In this document: positions 8,707-19,101 of the stretch, one piece after another
How positions within the stretch are numbered: position 1 is the first letter of the stretch
Layout of the letters: every line of letters starts with the position of its first letter
Origin: Acetatifactor sp.
GTDB lineage: Bacteria; Bacillota; Clostridia; Lachnospirales; Lachnospiraceae
Assembly: GCA_024695935.1 (NCBI GenBank)
Contig: JAILHH010000014.1
Coordinates: 1-64,000 of the forward strand
Reading direction: 5' to 3'
Length of the DNA: 64,000 nt
Notes under the pieces: generated by a model
What the model saw: the letters and a program-made list of their open reading frames with translations, nothing else
Databases searched by the model: none
What the model was told of the DNA's origin: nothing
Position numbers and translations under genes: made by a program

Positions 8707-9344
8707 AGATTACCCTTTTTCATCTCATACATGATGGCATTTACTATTGCTGCTGCCACGTTGCTTCCACCTTTTCTGCCTCTGTTTACGATGCAGTCGC
8801 ACCCGCTCTCTATTATCAGTTCCTTTGCATATTCCACATTTACAAAGCCTACGGGAACACCTATCACAAAATCAGGTCTAAACCCGGCTCCATCCATCAT
8901 CTCCTTTATGGATAGTAAAGCTGTGGGGGCGTTTCCTATGGCAAATATAACTTTTCCGGGTATCTTCGAAGCCTTCTCCATGCTGACGGCAGCCCTGGTT
9001 ATACCTCTTTTTTTTGCCTCGGAAGCGACTTCCGCGTCTGCCATAAAGCATATGACTTCACCGCCGTATTTTGAAAGCTCCGAAGCGTTTATCCCGCTTT
9101 TAGCCATATTTGTATCCGTGACTATCACAGCTCCGTCTCTAATCAGTTTCGCGGCCTTTTTGATGGCACCCTCCGAAAAATACAGACTCTTTGCATAGTC
9201 AAAATCTGCGGTGGTATGTATGGCTCTCTTTATCAAAAATGCTTTATCTTCAGGGATCATTATCCCCATTTTTTCCAGCTCCTCACCTATTATCTCAAAG
9301 CTTCTCTTTTCAATATCCCCGGGAGCAATATGATCAATCTTCAT
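8703..9344 (-). CDS. cbiC: cobalt-precorrin-8 methylmutase
   Basis: CbiC moves the methyl group from C11 to C12 to give cobyrinate. The start is placed at the ATG at 9344, not the in-frame ATG at 9356, because GGAGA lies 6 bases before 9344. With that start the catalytic histidine of the IHTTADFDY motif is residue 43, the same number as the catalytic His of CobH. Other family signatures are VTDTNMAKSGI, GNAPTALL and RGRKGGSN. The protein has 213 residues. The gene overlaps the end of the cobD-like gene by about 10 bases. Confidence 0.94.
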   Translation of the reverse strand: MKIDHIAPGDIEKRSFEIIGEELEKMGIMIPEDKAFLIKRAIHTTADFDYAKSLYFSEGAIKKAAKLIRDGAVIVTDTNMAKSGINASELSKYGGEVICFMADAEVASEAKKRGITRAAVSMEKASKIPGKVIFAIGNAPTALLSIKEMMDGAGFRPDFVIGVPVGFVNVEYAKELIIESGCDCIVNRGRKGGSNVAAAIVNAIMYEMKKGNL

Positions 9345-10419
9345 TTTTATCTCCATTAAACTGAGTCTTTATACATTTCATAAATCGTAAAAGTCCCTCT
9401 TCATCAGAAAGCGAAACCCTGTAATACCCGTCCGCCGTGCTGAAACCTTTAAAATTAGAGCAATCCCTGATAAGTATTCCATTTTTTAAAAGCTTCTCCT
9501 GCAGGTTTTCATTTCCCTCATATCTAAACAATATAAAATTAGCTTCACCCTTAATGTATTTAATATTAAGCTCATCAAAAAGCTTTATGACTTTAGCTTT
9601 ATTTTCCCTTATCTTCTCTATAATGCCCTTTTCGTATTCTCTTTGTTTTACTTTTTCTGCGCATATTTCCCCAAGGCTTTGGGCAAGCGAAGACATATTC
9701 CATTCAGGCAGGACTTTTCGGATCCTGTCTATATTGTCGCTGCAGGATATGCAAAATCCCACTCTCAAACCGGCAAGCCCGAATAATTTCGTATAGGCAT
9801 CCACCACAAAAAGATTTCGGTACTCATTCACATATTTAATAAGGCTCTTTTCCCTTCCCCAAAAGCCTATAAAGCACTCATCCACAACGATATATATTTT
9901 TAAATCCCTGCATTTATTCAGGATTTTTATCATCAGATCTCCGTCAAGGGCCCTGCCTGTAGGGTTATTGGGATTTGCGATAAATACCATATCAAGGCTC
10001 TCGTCAAGGGCGTCCGGATACTCTTCCGTTATATCAAAATCATTTTCCTCTTTTGCAGTAAAGAACCTTATCTCACAGTCTTTCTCCCCCTTAAGAGCAT
10101 GTTCATATCCGTAAAAAGAAGGGGCGATAAGGAGAGCTTTTTTAGGTGATATCATCCTGACTATCCCTGCAAATATCTCGCTGGCGCCGTTTCCTCCCGC
10201 CACCTGATCGGGTTTACAGTTAACGGACTCTGCCACCTTTTTTCTGAATGCAGTCTGCATCCTGTCAGGGTAGTCATAGGTCTTATCATCCTCCGCCATA
10301 CTCTTTAAAGCCTCCTTTATAAAGTCAGGAGTTTTTACGGTATTTACGGAAAGATCATATTCAATCTTATCCCGTGACCTGTTTTCATTTTCAAAATCAT
10401 ATCTTCCACCGTGAAGCAT
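9334..10419 (-). CDS. cobD: CobD-like threonine-phosphate decarboxylase (PLP, aminotransferase fold)
   Basis: The chain has the fold type I aminotransferase pattern, with NPNNPTG (151-157 counted from an upstream GTG), a DECFIGF motif and the PLP lysine in YTKLFGLAGLRVGF. Inside a cobalamin operon next to cbiB, the likely job is to make (R)-1-amino-2-propanol phosphate from L-threonine phosphate for the nucleotide loop. A histidinol-phosphate aminotransferase would look similar; context decides. The ATG at 10419 is preferred to a GTG at 10425 because it stands 5 bases after GAGG. Confidence 0.85.
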   Translation of the reverse strand: MLHGGRYDFENENRSRDKIEYDLSVNTVKTPDFIKEALKSMAEDDKTYDYPDRMQTAFRKKVAESVNCKPDQVAGGNGASEIFAGIVRMISPKKALLIAPSFYGYEHALKGEKDCEIRFFTAKEENDFDITEEYPDALDESLDMVFIANPNNPTGRALDGDLMIKILNKCRDLKIYIVVDECFIGFWGREKSLIKYVNEYRNLFVVDAYTKLFGLAGLRVGFCISCSDNIDRIRKVLPEWNMSSLAQSLGEICAEKVKQREYEKGIIEKIRENKAKVIKLFDELNIKYIKGEANFILFRYEGNENLQEKLLKNGILIRDCSNFKGFSTADGYYRVSLSDEEGLLRFMKCIKTQFNGDKNED

Positions 10420-10437
10420 ATACACCTCAGTTAAAAA

Positions 10438-11427
10438 CTAAAAATATCCTAAAAAGTAAACGGTAAGTGCGATTAAAAACAGCATAAAAAATGTCATAAA
10501 TTCTGTGGCAAACATTAGATCATTTGCCTTTTTGATATCATTTACTTCAGGCTTTTTTTCTCCGTCACCGATAAAGGGTTTGTGGGAAAGTTTTCCAAAA
10601 TAATACGCATCTCCACCAAGGGTAAGCCCAAGGGCCCCTGCACAGGCGCTTTCTGTCTGAGCGGAGTTGGGGCTTGGAGAATTAAACCGGAATTTCTTAA
10701 AAGACTTAAAGGCTTCCTTTCCGGAAAAACTTTTTCCCATAAAAAACGCTGAAAATATCATAAACAGAGCACTTATCCTTGCAGGGATAAAATTAACCAC
10801 ATCATCCAGCTTTGCGGCAAAAAAACCAAAGTCCTCATATCTGTCATTTTTATACCCGATCATGGAATCCATGGTATTGATGGATTTATAGATCATTCCC
10901 CCCACAGGTCCAAAGAAAAATGTATAGATAAGAGGGGCTATAACCCCATCGGATGTATTTTCAGCAACGGTTTCAACCGCAGCCTTTACCACTTCTTCTT
11001 CGCTTAGTTTATCCGTATCCCTGCCGACTATCATAGACACGGCTTTCCTGCCCTCTATAAGGCCCTTACTTATAAGGGCATCGTGAACCTTCATGCTCTC
11101 AACCTTTAGGCTCTTTGCAGCAAGAATATAGCATGTTAATATGGCTTCTATGCATATCCCCAATACAAAATGAATCCTATATGCCAAAAACATTATAAAA
11201 AAGGTGAATGATCCGGTCAGAAATACCACGCACAAAACAGTGATAAAGCCGGAAAGTTTTTTATTTATCCTACCCTCATCATCACTTCCTTTTTCTCCCA
11301 GAAACACCCTGTCAAAAAAAGATATAAGTCTTCCCATGAGCCTCACGGGATGAGGAAAATTCATGGGGTCCCCGATGATCAGATCAAGTATAAATCCTGC
11401 CGTCAAAGCTATGTAATGATAATACAT
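10438..11427 (-). CDS. cbiB: adenosylcobinamide-phosphate synthase
   Basis: CbiB is an integral membrane enzyme that attaches aminopropanol (phosphate) to adenosylcobyric acid. The 329-residue protein has several hydrophobic helices, the LDLIIGDP motif (14-21) and the family signature AENTSDGVIAPL. It starts 44 bases inside the end of the cobC-like gene, after an AAGGAG binding site, and is followed 12 bases later by cobD. Confidence 0.94.
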   Translation of the reverse strand: MYYHYIALTAGFILDLIIGDPMNFPHPVRLMGRLISFFDRVFLGEKGSDDEGRINKKLSGFITVLCVVFLTGSFTFFIMFLAYRIHFVLGICIEAILTCYILAAKSLKVESMKVHDALISKGLIEGRKAVSMIVGRDTDKLSEEEVVKAAVETVAENTSDGVIAPLIYTFFFGPVGGMIYKSINTMDSMIGYKNDRYEDFGFFAAKLDDVVNFIPARISALFMIFSAFFMGKSFSGKEAFKSFKKFRFNSPSPNSAQTESACAGALGLTLGGDAYYFGKLSHKPFIGDGEKKPEVNDIKKANDLMFATEFMTFFMLFLIALTVYFLGYF

Positions 11428-12028
11428 GGGCAGTATCTCCTTTTAATAATAATTTAAGTTCAAATCCTTCCCCGCATCCTATCTGAAAGTCGTAATAATC
11501 CCTTCCCGTAAGCGTGCTTACGATCCCCATACAAGAACCTCCGTGGACCACAAATACCATTTTTTCATTTTCGGGGGCATATTTGATCACTGTACTCATA
11601 AAGGCATCATAACTTCTCTTTGCAAAATCCGCCCTGCACTCCCCATTCGGAAATGGCAGTTCTCCGTTTGAATCGATCCACCTTTGATAATATTCATTAT
11701 CTCTTAAGTCTGAATAGTTTTTCCCCTCAAAGTCCCCAAAATCCATTTCCCTTAAGTCATTTACTATTACAGGTTCTTTATCTCCAAAAAGAATTTTTGC
11801 AGTTTGCAGACATCTTACCATTGGACTTGAAAAAATTATCGCATCTTGCAAAAAAGCTGAATCTATTGAAGAAAAAAATTTCTCCCTGACAGTTTTAAGA
11901 GCTTTTACACCCTCAGGGCAAAGCCCTTCATCACTCCCTGCACCAATATATCTTTTTTCAAGATTTCCCTCTGTAAGTCCATGCCTGATAAGAATGCATG
12001 TGACATAGATCCCGTTATCTTTATTCAT
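11384..12028 (-). CDS. cobC: histidine phosphatase, probable alpha-ribazole phosphatase
   Basis: The 214-residue protein is a phosphoglycerate mutase-type histidine phosphatase. It has the phosphohistidine motif LIRHGLTEGN near the N-terminus and a second active-site block FVVHGGSCMG. In a cobalamin operon next to cobS this is most likely CobC, which removes the phosphate from alpha-ribazole phosphate or adenosylcobalamin 5'-phosphate. The fold alone would not separate it from other phosphatases of the family; position is the main argument. Confidence 0.85.
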   Translation of the reverse strand: MNKDNGIYVTCILIRHGLTEGNLEKRYIGAGSDEGLCPEGVKALKTVREKFFSSIDSAFLQDAIIFSSPMVRCLQTAKILFGDKEPVIVNDLREMDFGDFEGKNYSDLRDNEYYQRWIDSNGELPFPNGECRADFAKRSYDAFMSTVIKYAPENEKMVFVVHGGSCMGIVSTLTGRDYYDFQIGCGEGFELKLLLKGDTAHVLSLHSFDGRIYT

Positions 12029-12040
12029 ATATAAAACCTT

Positions 12041-12808
12041 TTATAATAAACAACCCACACTTATGGCAATAGTCATCAAAGTTTCACTTACAACCGTGAA
12101 AAAACCTGCGCAGTCTCCGGTGATTCCACCGAATTCTTTCATGATCTTTTTCCGAAAATATATTGAAAAAACCATTAAGAACAGCGCGCATAAAAAGCCT
12201 GTCTTTATGTCAAAAACAACTATACCGGCAATACCCAAAATAAGCATGACTGATAATATCACTTTATCAAAGAGACTTTTCTCCCCTGCTTCCATCTTTA
12301 GCATCCCATCTTTTTTGGGATTTTTCATAACAAGAGAAAAAAGACCTGCAGCGCATCTTGATATGTAAAAAACAAAGGCATACATATAAAGGGATTTATT
12401 TTCACCGAAACCTAAAATAACCGATAAAGCCATCACCCAAAAGAGTCCAAGGATCAAAAGCCGTATGACACTGAAGGCTCCGATATGGGGATCCTTTAGG
12501 ATCTGAAGTTTTTCCTCCGGACTTTTATAGGATTTGAAAGCATCCTCCACATCCATATATCCGTCTAAATGAAAGCCTCCTGTGATCAAAAGCGGTACCA
12601 GGATAAGTCCCGCTATCTTAAAGTTCTCACTTAAAGGTACTGCCTCATAGAGCTTTGAAAGGGCAAAGACGATCCCTCCTGTGATGACCCCCACCACGGG
12701 AAAAAATACCAGAATATGTTTGTAATCATCCTCATTCCATTTAAAATACGGCATGGGGATCCTGGAATACATTGAGATCGCAACAGCCAGTCTTCTAATT
12801 GTTTTCAA
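12041..12808 (-). CDS. cobS: adenosylcobinamide-GDP ribazoletransferase
   Basis: CobS joins adenosylcobinamide-GDP to alpha-ribazole (phosphate) at the membrane, the last condensation of the pathway. The 255-residue protein is hydrophobic with about six or seven helices. It carries the family motif FHLDGYMDVEDAF and the later GDCAGF segment. It overlaps the end of cobU by 14 bases, and cobC follows. Confidence 0.93.
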   Translation of the reverse strand: MKTIRRLAVAISMYSRIPMPYFKWNEDDYKHILVFFPVVGVITGGIVFALSKLYEAVPLSENFKIAGLILVPLLITGGFHLDGYMDVEDAFKSYKSPEEKLQILKDPHIGAFSVIRLLILGLFWVMALSVILGFGENKSLYMYAFVFYISRCAAGLFSLVMKNPKKDGMLKMEAGEKSLFDKVILSVMLILGIAGIVVFDIKTGFLCALFLMVFSIYFRKKIMKEFGGITGDCAGFFTVVSETLMTIAISVGCLL

Positions 12809-13337
12809 TCCTTATCCACTCTCCGTTCTCAAGTCTTTCCACCACATCCGCCCTTCCGGCCAGGTTCTCGTTTACCTTGTGGCACAAAAATACAAATCGC
12901 TTTGTCTCTTCATCATAGGCTTCGTCTTCCTCGGGAAATTCGTTTGCGACTATGATCATATTGACGGCACTTCCCGCAAGCTTCATGACGGAATTAACTA
13001 TCAGTTCCTCCATGGCATTGTCGCCTTTTTCTGCATTTTCTATCTTGTACAATTCATTTCCCACCAGGTTCGACATGCATTCCAATAGCACTGTGGGCCT
13101 CTTCATCCGTAATATTGTTTCTGTCACTTTGTGCACATCCGTTGGGCATTCTATGGTTTTAAAGCCCTTTCCGAAGCGCATTCTGCGGTGTTTTTTTACT
13201 CTTGTCTCCCCCTCCTTTCCAAAGGGGATCATGGTTGCAACATATACCTTTTCTCCGCCCTTAGCCTGCTTCATTGCAAGGCTTTCTGCTTTTTTTGATT
13301 TTCCGCTTCCTGCAGTACCCACTATCAATGTGATCAT
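12795..13337 (-). CDS. cobU: adenosylcobinamide kinase / guanylyltransferase
   Basis: CobU phosphorylates adenosylcobinamide and transfers GMP to it. The 180-residue length is typical. The P-loop is VGTAGSGKSKKAE (6-18), and the histidine in VKKHRRMR (His50) lies where family members carry the guanylylated histidine. The start overlaps the cobT stop (ATGA type). Confidence 0.93.
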   Translation of the reverse strand: MITLIVGTAGSGKSKKAESLAMKQAKGGEKVYVATMIPFGKEGETRVKKHRRMRFGKGFKTIECPTDVHKVTETILRMKRPTVLLECMSNLVGNELYKIENAEKGDNAMEELIVNSVMKLAGSAVNMIIVANEFPEEDEAYDEETKRFVFLCHKVNENLAGRADVVERLENGEWIRIENN

Positions 13338-14431
13338 TTCTTAAACCTCTCATAAGCTTCTATATCGGATTCGGCAAAGGTCTTGCCGTTTTTATAATAG
13401 TCATTGATCATATCTATAAGTGCAGATGCCATTACGGCGCCTGTCCCTTCCCCAAGGGCCATATTCCCGTCTATCAAAGGCTTCAGGTTAAGAGCCTTCA
13501 GTGCGCTCTCGTTTCCTTTTTCCCTTCCCCTGTGGGAAGCCAGTATATATTCCTTTGTGCCCGGTGCAATACACTCTGCAACAAGAGCTGCCACGGTGCA
13601 AACCAGGCCATCTGTTATAACAGGTATCCTGATATTAGCTGCTTCGATAAAAGCCCCTGCCATAGCTGCTATGTCAAATCCGCCAAGGCATCTTAATATT
13701 TCAAAAGCCCTTCTCTTTATATCAGTCTCAGTATTTATATGGTCCAAATACTTTGCAAGGCCCTTTTTTATCACATTTATCTTTACATTTAATCCCTCAT
13801 CGGAAAGCCCTGCCCCTCTTCCCGTAAACTCGGCAGGGTCGTAACCTGTAAGAGCACACAGGACAGCTGTGGAAGTGGTCGTATTCCCGATCCCCATCTC
13901 CCCCATAAGGAGCATTTCATATCCTTTTTCGGACAGTTCTTTTACGGTTTCCATCCCCGCCTTTATGGCATTTAGTGCCTGCTTTTCTGTCATGGCGGGA
14001 CCGGTCAAAAAATCACCCGTTCCGTGAGCCGACTTTTTATTTGCAACACCAAAAATTTCTTCGTCCGTCGCCATTCCCACATCCACGGGATAGACATCAA
14101 CTCCCGCACTTTTTGCCAGGTAATTTACGGTGCTTACCTTTTGTCCAAGCTTTGCAGCGACCTGCGCCGTGACGGAAAAATCTGTCTGGGAAACACCTCT
14201 TTCAATAATACCGTTATCCGCGCAGAATACCATAAGAGCCTTTTTTTCGATATCCGGCATATCGGTCCCTTTGATCCCTGCTATCCTGCATAAAACATCC
14301 TCGAAATCTCCGAATCCGTCTATGGGTTTTGAGAGGGAGTCCCACCTTTTTTTGGTAAGAGCCATGATCTCTTTATCAGGTTCATTTATTTTGATATGAA
14401 TATCAAACAGTTCATCTGTGGTTTTTATCAT
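13334..14431 (-). CDS. cobT: nicotinate-nucleotide:base phosphoribosyltransferase
   Basis: CobT activates the lower-ligand base (for example 5,6-dimethylbenzimidazole) to its alpha-ribotide. The 365-residue protein shows the family blocks [21 protein letters not shown] and ALGEGTGAV, the last holding the conserved active-site glutamate. No bluB or bza gene for lower-ligand synthesis is seen in the window, so the base is probably salvaged or made elsewhere. It overlaps the preceding fusion gene by 4 bases. Confidence 0.94.
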   Translation of the reverse strand: MIKTTDELFDIHIKINEPDKEIMALTKKRWDSLSKPIDGFGDFEDVLCRIAGIKGTDMPDIEKKALMVFCADNGIIERGVSQTDFSVTAQVAAKLGQKVSTVNYLAKSAGVDVYPVDVGMATDEEIFGVANKKSAHGTGDFLTGPAMTEKQALNAIKAGMETVKELSEKGYEMLLMGEMGIGNTTTSTAVLCALTGYDPAEFTGRGAGLSDEGLNVKINVIKKGLAKYLDHINTETDIKRRAFEILRCLGGFDIAAMAGAFIEAANIRIPVITDGLVCTVAALVAECIAPGTKEYILASHRGREKGNESALKALNLKPLIDGNMALGEGTGAVMASALIDMINDYYKNGKTFAESDIEAYERFKK

Positions 14432-16803
14432 CTTTCCTTATTCCCGATTCCCAAAAGGTCATAAACAAGCTCCATGTCCATATAGTTCCTTAGCGTATCC
14501 GCAAGCCTGTCGTATTCCCTCTCTTTAAGCTCTTTATGTGCTACTATTTTTTCACCTGAAAAACCTATGCCCTTTTCCTTTGAAAGGGCATATAAAATTT
14601 CCGTCACGATTTCTTTTTCATCAAAAAATCCATGGACATAGGTGCCATAAATATTTCCCTTGCTAAAACCTGAAAGCCTGTCCGTAAACTCTGCGGCTTC
14701 TCCGGGGTCCGTGATCACGGTATCCCCCATATGGATCTCATAACCGCTGTATCTCTTTCCCTTTAAGGATGAAAAGATGCCGCTCTCCCCGGTTACAAAA
14801 CCGGAAACCAACTCTCTGTGCTTTTTGCTTCCAAGCGTTGTGCTCAGCGGTAAGAGGGAGAGCCCCTCCACGCTTCCGCCGCCTTCCACATTTTCAGGGT
14901 CAAGGATGTTTTTCCCCAGGATCTGATATCCACCGCATATACCTATAATTGGCCTTCCCTGAGACGCATATTTCATAATCCCCGCTTCAAAACCGCTTTC
15001 CTTAAGCCACTTCATATCCCCTATGGTATTTTTGGTTCCCGGTATAATGCAAAGGTCTGCCCACTCTAAATCCTCAGGCTTTGTAATGTAATTTAACGCT
15101 ACATTTTCCACCTGCTCGAACACATCAAAATCCGTAAAATTCGAAATGTGGGGCAGCTTTACCACGTTTATATTTATATCTGCCTTTGTCTTTTTATCAA
15201 AGCGTTCCGTGAGGGAATCTTCATCCTCCAGGGAAAGCCTCATATAGGGCACTACCCCCGCAACAGGAACCTTTCCCATTTTTTCAAGCATCTCGATTCC
15301 CGGATCAAGGATCGTTTTGTCCCCCCTGAACTTATTTACAATAAGGCCCTTAACTCTTGCTTTTTCGTCCTCGTTAAGAAGTTCGATAGTACCAAGAAGC
15401 TGCGCGAATACGCCCCCTCTGTCGATATCTCCCACAAGAAGTACAGGGGCATCCACCAGGGCAGCCATTCCCATATTTACAATATCATTTTCCTTTAGAT
15501 TTATCTCTGCGGGAGACCCTGCCCCCTCAATGATGACAATATCGTATTCTTCCTTAAGTTTTTCAACCGCGTGAAGTATCTCGGGAACAAGGTTTTTTTT
15601 GTATTTAAAATATTCCCTGGCCTTCATATTGCCCAGGACTTTACCATTTACGATAACCTGACTACCCACATCCGAATTTGGCTTTAAGAGTATGGGATTC
15701 ATATAAACGGAAGGCTTTATGCCCGCTGCCTCGGCCTGCATGACCTGGGCTCTTCCCATCTCAAGGCCGTCTTCCGTGACATAGGAATTTAAAGCCATAT
15801 TCTGTGACTTAAACGGTGCCACTTTATAACCATCCTGTTTTAAAACTCTGCAAAGACCTGCCACCAGGAGGCTCTTTCCCGCTCCGGACATGGTGCCCTG
15901 AACCATCAAGAATTTAGTCTTTGAACCCGGGTCCGAATTTTTCAGGCAAACTGACGGTTTATGAGTATCCGCATCCGAGGAAGGCGTTTTAGAATTTAAA
16001 AATCCGTATACCTCATCATAGCTTTTTGACTTTATATCAAACAGTTCCTTTAAATAATCTCCGGCAAATATTTTTTCAGGAGAATCTATCCTGTCTACCT
16101 TTCCGTCCTTTGTAATGCATACAACCACGTCCGCCAGTTTTTTTACAAGCTCCGGCTCGTGCATACTTAAAAGGACCGATATATTTTTCTCTGCCACAAG
16201 GCGTTTCAGATTGTCCGTAAATTCAAGCTTATGCGAAATATCAAGAAATCCTGTGGGCTCATCAAGTACCATCATGGGAGTTTCCTGGGCTATGGCCCTG
16301 GCAAGAAGTACCCTTTGTTTTTGCCCGTCACTTAATCTGTCAAATGTTTTTCTCTTAAGTTCATAGGCTCCCACAAATTTAAGGGCGGAATCTACTGCCT
16401 CCACGTCGTTTTCATCAAGTCTTCCAAGAACGGATGTAAACCTGTATCTGCCAACGCTAACCACATCAAAGCAGGTGGCATATTCGGCATTAAACCTCTC
16501 CGTCATCATGACTGCCATCTCGGACGAAACTTCAGAGCTGCTCATCTTAGTAAGGCTTTTCCCTGTGAGATACACCTCACCGTAAACAGGCTTTAAAAGC
16601 CCTGCAACCGTCTTTAAGATGGTGGATTTTCCTGCGCCGTTTGGGCCTATCAGAGCAACGATCTTACCCGGCTTTACACTTAATGCGATATCCCTTATAA
16701 GGGCTTTTCCGTCATATCCAACGGAAAGGGCCTCGGTATTTACAGCCATATCTTCACCCATATTCTTATTATGTTTATTTTCTTCTGTATTTGACTTTTT
16801 CAT
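14428..16803 (-). CDS. btuD-cbiP: fusion of BtuD-type ABC transporter ATPase and cobyric acid synthase
   Basis: The 791-residue chain joins two proteins that normally are separate. Residues about 20-270 are a FecE/BtuD-type ABC ATPase with Walker [10 protein letters not shown] (53-61), signature LSDGQ (157-161), Walker B MMVLDEP (177-183) and switch His215. Residues about 295-785 are CbiP/CobQ, with a P-loop-like GTMSGAGKS (303-311) and a glutaminase domain holding Cys623 (GICGGYQ) and His724 (YVHGFFD). A short polar linker (about 271-293) joins them. CbiP makes the last four glutamine-dependent amidations. All catalytic motifs of both halves look intact, and the reading frame is open throughout. 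It directly follows the btuC-like permease. Confidence 0.93.
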   Translation of the reverse strand: MKKSNTEENKHNKNMGEDMAVNTEALSVGYDGKALIRDIALSVKPGKIVALIGPNGAGKSTILKTVAGLLKPVYGEVYLTGKSLTKMSSSEVSSEMAVMMTERFNAEYATCFDVVSVGRYRFTSVLGRLDENDVEAVDSALKFVGAYELKRKTFDRLSDGQKQRVLLARAIAQETPMMVLDEPTGFLDISHKLEFTDNLKRLVAEKNISVLLSMHEPELVKKLADVVVCITKDGKVDRIDSPEKIFAGDYLKELFDIKSKSYDEVYGFLNSKTPSSDADTHKPSVCLKNSDPGSKTKFLMVQGTMSGAGKSLLVAGLCRVLKQDGYKVAPFKSQNMALNSYVTEDGLEMGRAQVMQAEAAGIKPSVYMNPILLKPNSDVGSQVIVNGKVLGNMKAREYFKYKKNLVPEILHAVEKLKEEYDIVIIEGAGSPAEINLKENDIVNMGMAALVDAPVLLVGDIDRGGVFAQLLGTIELLNEDEKARVKGLIVNKFRGDKTILDPGIEMLEKMGKVPVAGVVPYMRLSLEDEDSLTERFDKKTKADININVVKLPHISNFTDFDVFEQVENVALNYITKPEDLEWADLCIIPGTKNTIGDMKWLKESGFEAGIMKYASQGRPIIGICGGYQILGKNILDPENVEGGGSVEGLSLLPLSTTLGSKKHRELVSGFVTGESGIFSSLKGKRYSGYEIHMGDTVITDPGEAAEFTDRLSGFSKGNIYGTYVHGFFDEKEIVTEILYALSKEKGIGFSGEKIVAHKELKEREYDRLADTLRNYMDMELVYDLLGIGNKER

Positions 16804-16817
16804 AGCTTTTCCTTTGT

Positions 16818-17822
16818 TTAAGCCCTCTTTTTGTTAAGCATCATCCCTATGACCACAGGGGCGCCGAACACTGCCGTAACGGTGCTGATGGAGAGCTCCA
16901 TGGGAGCGAAAAGTGCTCTTGCCAACAGATCACAAAACAGGCACACCACCGCACCTCCGAGGAATGCCCCCATGATAATGCTTCTCTGCTTTGACGTCTT
17001 TAACAGCCTCCTGATCACATGGGGAACCGCAATACCCACAAAGGATACGGGGCCTGCAAATGCTGTGACCGTGGCAGACAGAAAGCTTGATACAAGTATC
17101 AGGCAGATCCGAAACACCCTGACATTCATGCCCACACTCTTTGCATAATTTTCTCCAAAAAGATACGCCTCGATCTGCTTTGACAAAAACAATGATGTAA
17201 AGACACCAAGGATCGTGATGATCACAACGATCTTTATCTCCTGCCAGGAGGATGATGAAAAAGTGCCAAGGGACCAGTTGTGGAGATTAACTATGTTGTA
17301 ATCATCCGCAAATGTGACCAAAACTTCCGTCACAGCGGATGCGATATAACCGATCATGATCCCGCATACTATTAAAACCGACATATTTTTTACTTTTCCT
17401 GCTGCAGCGATCACAAATCCCGTTGCAAGCAAAGCTCCCACAAAAGAAGCAGATACCATCATGCCTGAACTTATGCCGAATCCAAACTCGGATCCCATGA
17501 CCATCAGGCAAGCCACCACAAGCTTTGCCCCGGAGCTTATACCAAGGACAAAGGGTCCCGCTATTGGATTCGCAAAAAAAGCCTGAAGGAGATACCCGGA
17601 TAGAGCAAGGCACCCTCCAAGAAGCATAGCCTCGATTACTCTCGGTATGCGGATATTTATAAGTACCGCACCCTGCACGGAAGTGGTGTCCCGGTTAAGT
17701 AAGAGTTTTACAATATCACTTCCCTTAATATCAACGCTTCCCACCGAAAAATTAATCAAAACCAATATAAATATCAATATGATCAAAACAGAAAAAGCTA
17801 AAGTTCTTCTTAATTTCATCAA
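16818..17822 (-). CDS. btuC: FecCD/BtuC-family ABC transporter permease
   Basis: The 334-residue protein is hydrophobic, with about ten helices and the FecCD-family segments [28 protein letters not shown] and the cytoplasmic coupling region [12 protein letters not shown]. Its position between a substrate-binding lipoprotein and an ATPase fused to cobyric acid synthase, under a cobalamin riboswitch, makes a corrinoid or another tetrapyrrole the likely substrate. The ATPase partner is the N-terminal half of the next gene, 14 bases downstream. Confidence 0.92.
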   Translation of the reverse strand: MMKLRRTLAFSVLIILIFILVLINFSVGSVDIKGSDIVKLLLNRDTTSVQGAVLINIRIPRVIEAMLLGGCLALSGYLLQAFFANPIAGPFVLGISSGAKLVVACLMVMGSEFGFGISSGMMVSASFVGALLATGFVIAAAGKVKNMSVLIVCGIMIGYIASAVTEVLVTFADDYNIVNLHNWSLGTFSSSSWQEIKIVVIITILGVFTSLFLSKQIEAYLFGENYAKSVGMNVRVFRICLILVSSFLSATVTAFAGPVSFVGIAVPHVIRRLLKTSKQRSIIMGAFLGGAVVCLFCDLLARALFAPMELSISTVTAVFGAPVVIGMMLNKKRA

Positions 17823-17856
17823 TTACCTCTTAAACACTCGTATAAATACTTTTTGG

Positions 17857-19032
17857 TCACTCAAGATGCCTTAAAAAAACTGTCTCATCTTCATGCTCAT
17901 TATTGATGACCCGGTAAAGATCCATCATCACATCTCCAACAGATCCTGTCTCCTGAAACATGTTTAGATCCGTGCACCATACATTTCCCTCCTTCACAGC
18001 TTTAAAGTCCGCAAAGAGAGGGTTTTTTCCATAAAGGTCATCAAGAGTCACCACCGTGTTATCAATGGTGCCGTTATATATAATAATATCAGCATCCAAA
18101 GCTCCTGCATAGAAATCTTCCCAATTTATATTGATGGTGGACAGAGCATTATCTTCCTCTGAAAGCTCCATGTCTGGAACGTAGGTGCCGCCTGCGTTCT
18201 TTATCATACAGGTTATATAGTCCCCGGGCTTTCTCACATTCACATACCCTGCACCGGATATATAAAAAAATGCCACCTTAACTTCCTTTTCACGGCTTAA
18301 ATCATTAAGCTTTTCTTCCAGTTTTTCCACCACTTGACACTGGCTGTCAAAATATTCCTCTGCCTCTTTTTCAAGATTAAAAAGCGCTCCGTAAAACTTT
18401 ATCCACTCCAGTCTTCCAAGGGGAGTTGCCTCATAGCTGCTTCTCTCCACCACCACAGGAATTCCCAATGTAAAAAGCTGCTCTTTTATCTGAGGTGCAT
18501 GGTAGATCATGGTGGATTCGATAGCAAGGTCACAGTTCATATTTAAAAGTGCTTCATAATCGGGAGCACTGTATTTTCCAACGTAAGAGATTTTACCGTC
18601 ACTGCATCTAGCTCTAAACTCGTCGATGCTTATGTCTTTTTCCTTTGTGCTGCAGGCTTTTACTTTATCAAGGGACAGGAGTTTCACAAACATATCAAAG
18701 GCGCTTGATGCAGCAAGATATACATTTTCGGATGGGCCGTATATTATGACTGCTTCCCCGAATCTGTCATTTAACTTTTTTTCATCAAAATCTGCTTCTT
18801 CTTTTAATCTTTCGGGAACTATCAAATACCTGTTTCCGTCATTTACATTTATAAGTTTTATATCTTCCTCAAAATAATCCACATTAAATTCCGTGGCATA
18901 TTTAAGTTCAAGGGAAGAAACCTTCTCTGTGTCCGATTCAGGTGTGTCTGCACTGCCGGCGCATCCCGAAAGGCACACAAGTATGGATATTAAAATAAAA
19001 AACGGAAATGAATTCTTTAAAAATGATCTCAT
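17857..19032 (-). CDS. btuF: ABC transporter substrate-binding lipoprotein (BtuF-like)
   Basis: The N-terminus is a lipoprotein signal with lipobox CLSGC (Cys24). The rest is a class III (helical backbone) periplasmic-binding-type fold of the FepB/BtuF group, 391 residues. An N-terminal part containing YLIVPERL and VYLAASSA is followed by two lobes ending in FADFKAVKEGNVWCTDLNMF. It would sit on the outer face of the membrane and deliver ligand to the permease downstream. Ligand specificity is inferred from the riboswitch-controlled operon. A 69-base gap with a strong hairpin separates it from the lipoprotein gene before it. Confidence 0.88.
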   Translation of the reverse strand: MRSFLKNSFPFFILISILVCLSGCAGSADTPESDTEKVSSLELKYATEFNVDYFEEDIKLINVNDGNRYLIVPERLKEEADFDEKKLNDRFGEAVIIYGPSENVYLAASSAFDMFVKLLSLDKVKACSTKEKDISIDEFRARCSDGKISYVGKYSAPDYEALLNMNCDLAIESTMIYHAPQIKEQLFTLGIPVVVERSSYEATPLGRLEWIKFYGALFNLEKEAEEYFDSQCQVVEKLEEKLNDLSREKEVKVAFFYISGAGYVNVRKPGDYITCMIKNAGGTYVPDMELSEEDNALSTININWEDFYAGALDADIIIYNGTIDNTVVTLDDLYGKNPLFADFKAVKEGNVWCTDLNMFQETGSVGDVMMDLYRVINNEHEDETVFLRHLE

Positions 19033-19067
19033 AATCAGATATTACCCCTAAACTTCTTATCAAAATC

Positions 19068-19094
19068 AGCCCACAGCCAAAAAGGCCGCGGGCT
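19068..19094. terminator. strong bidirectional hairpin inside the cobalamin operon
   Basis: An 11-bp stem (AGCCCACAGCC / GGCCGCGGGCT, two G-U pairs on one strand) with an A5/T5 loop lies between the 315-residue lipoprotein gene and btuF. The T-run is better on the plus strand (TTTTTT) than on the minus (GATTTTG). On the coding strand it may act as a partial terminator or mRNA-stabilising stem, setting a higher dose of the two genes before it. Confidence 0.6.
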
Positions 19095-19101
19095 TTTTTC
19101 A

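Noticed and set aside
8731-9198. 155-codon plus-strand frame opposite cbiC
   Set aside because: It mirrors conserved cbiC codons; composition and lack of motifs mark it as spurious.
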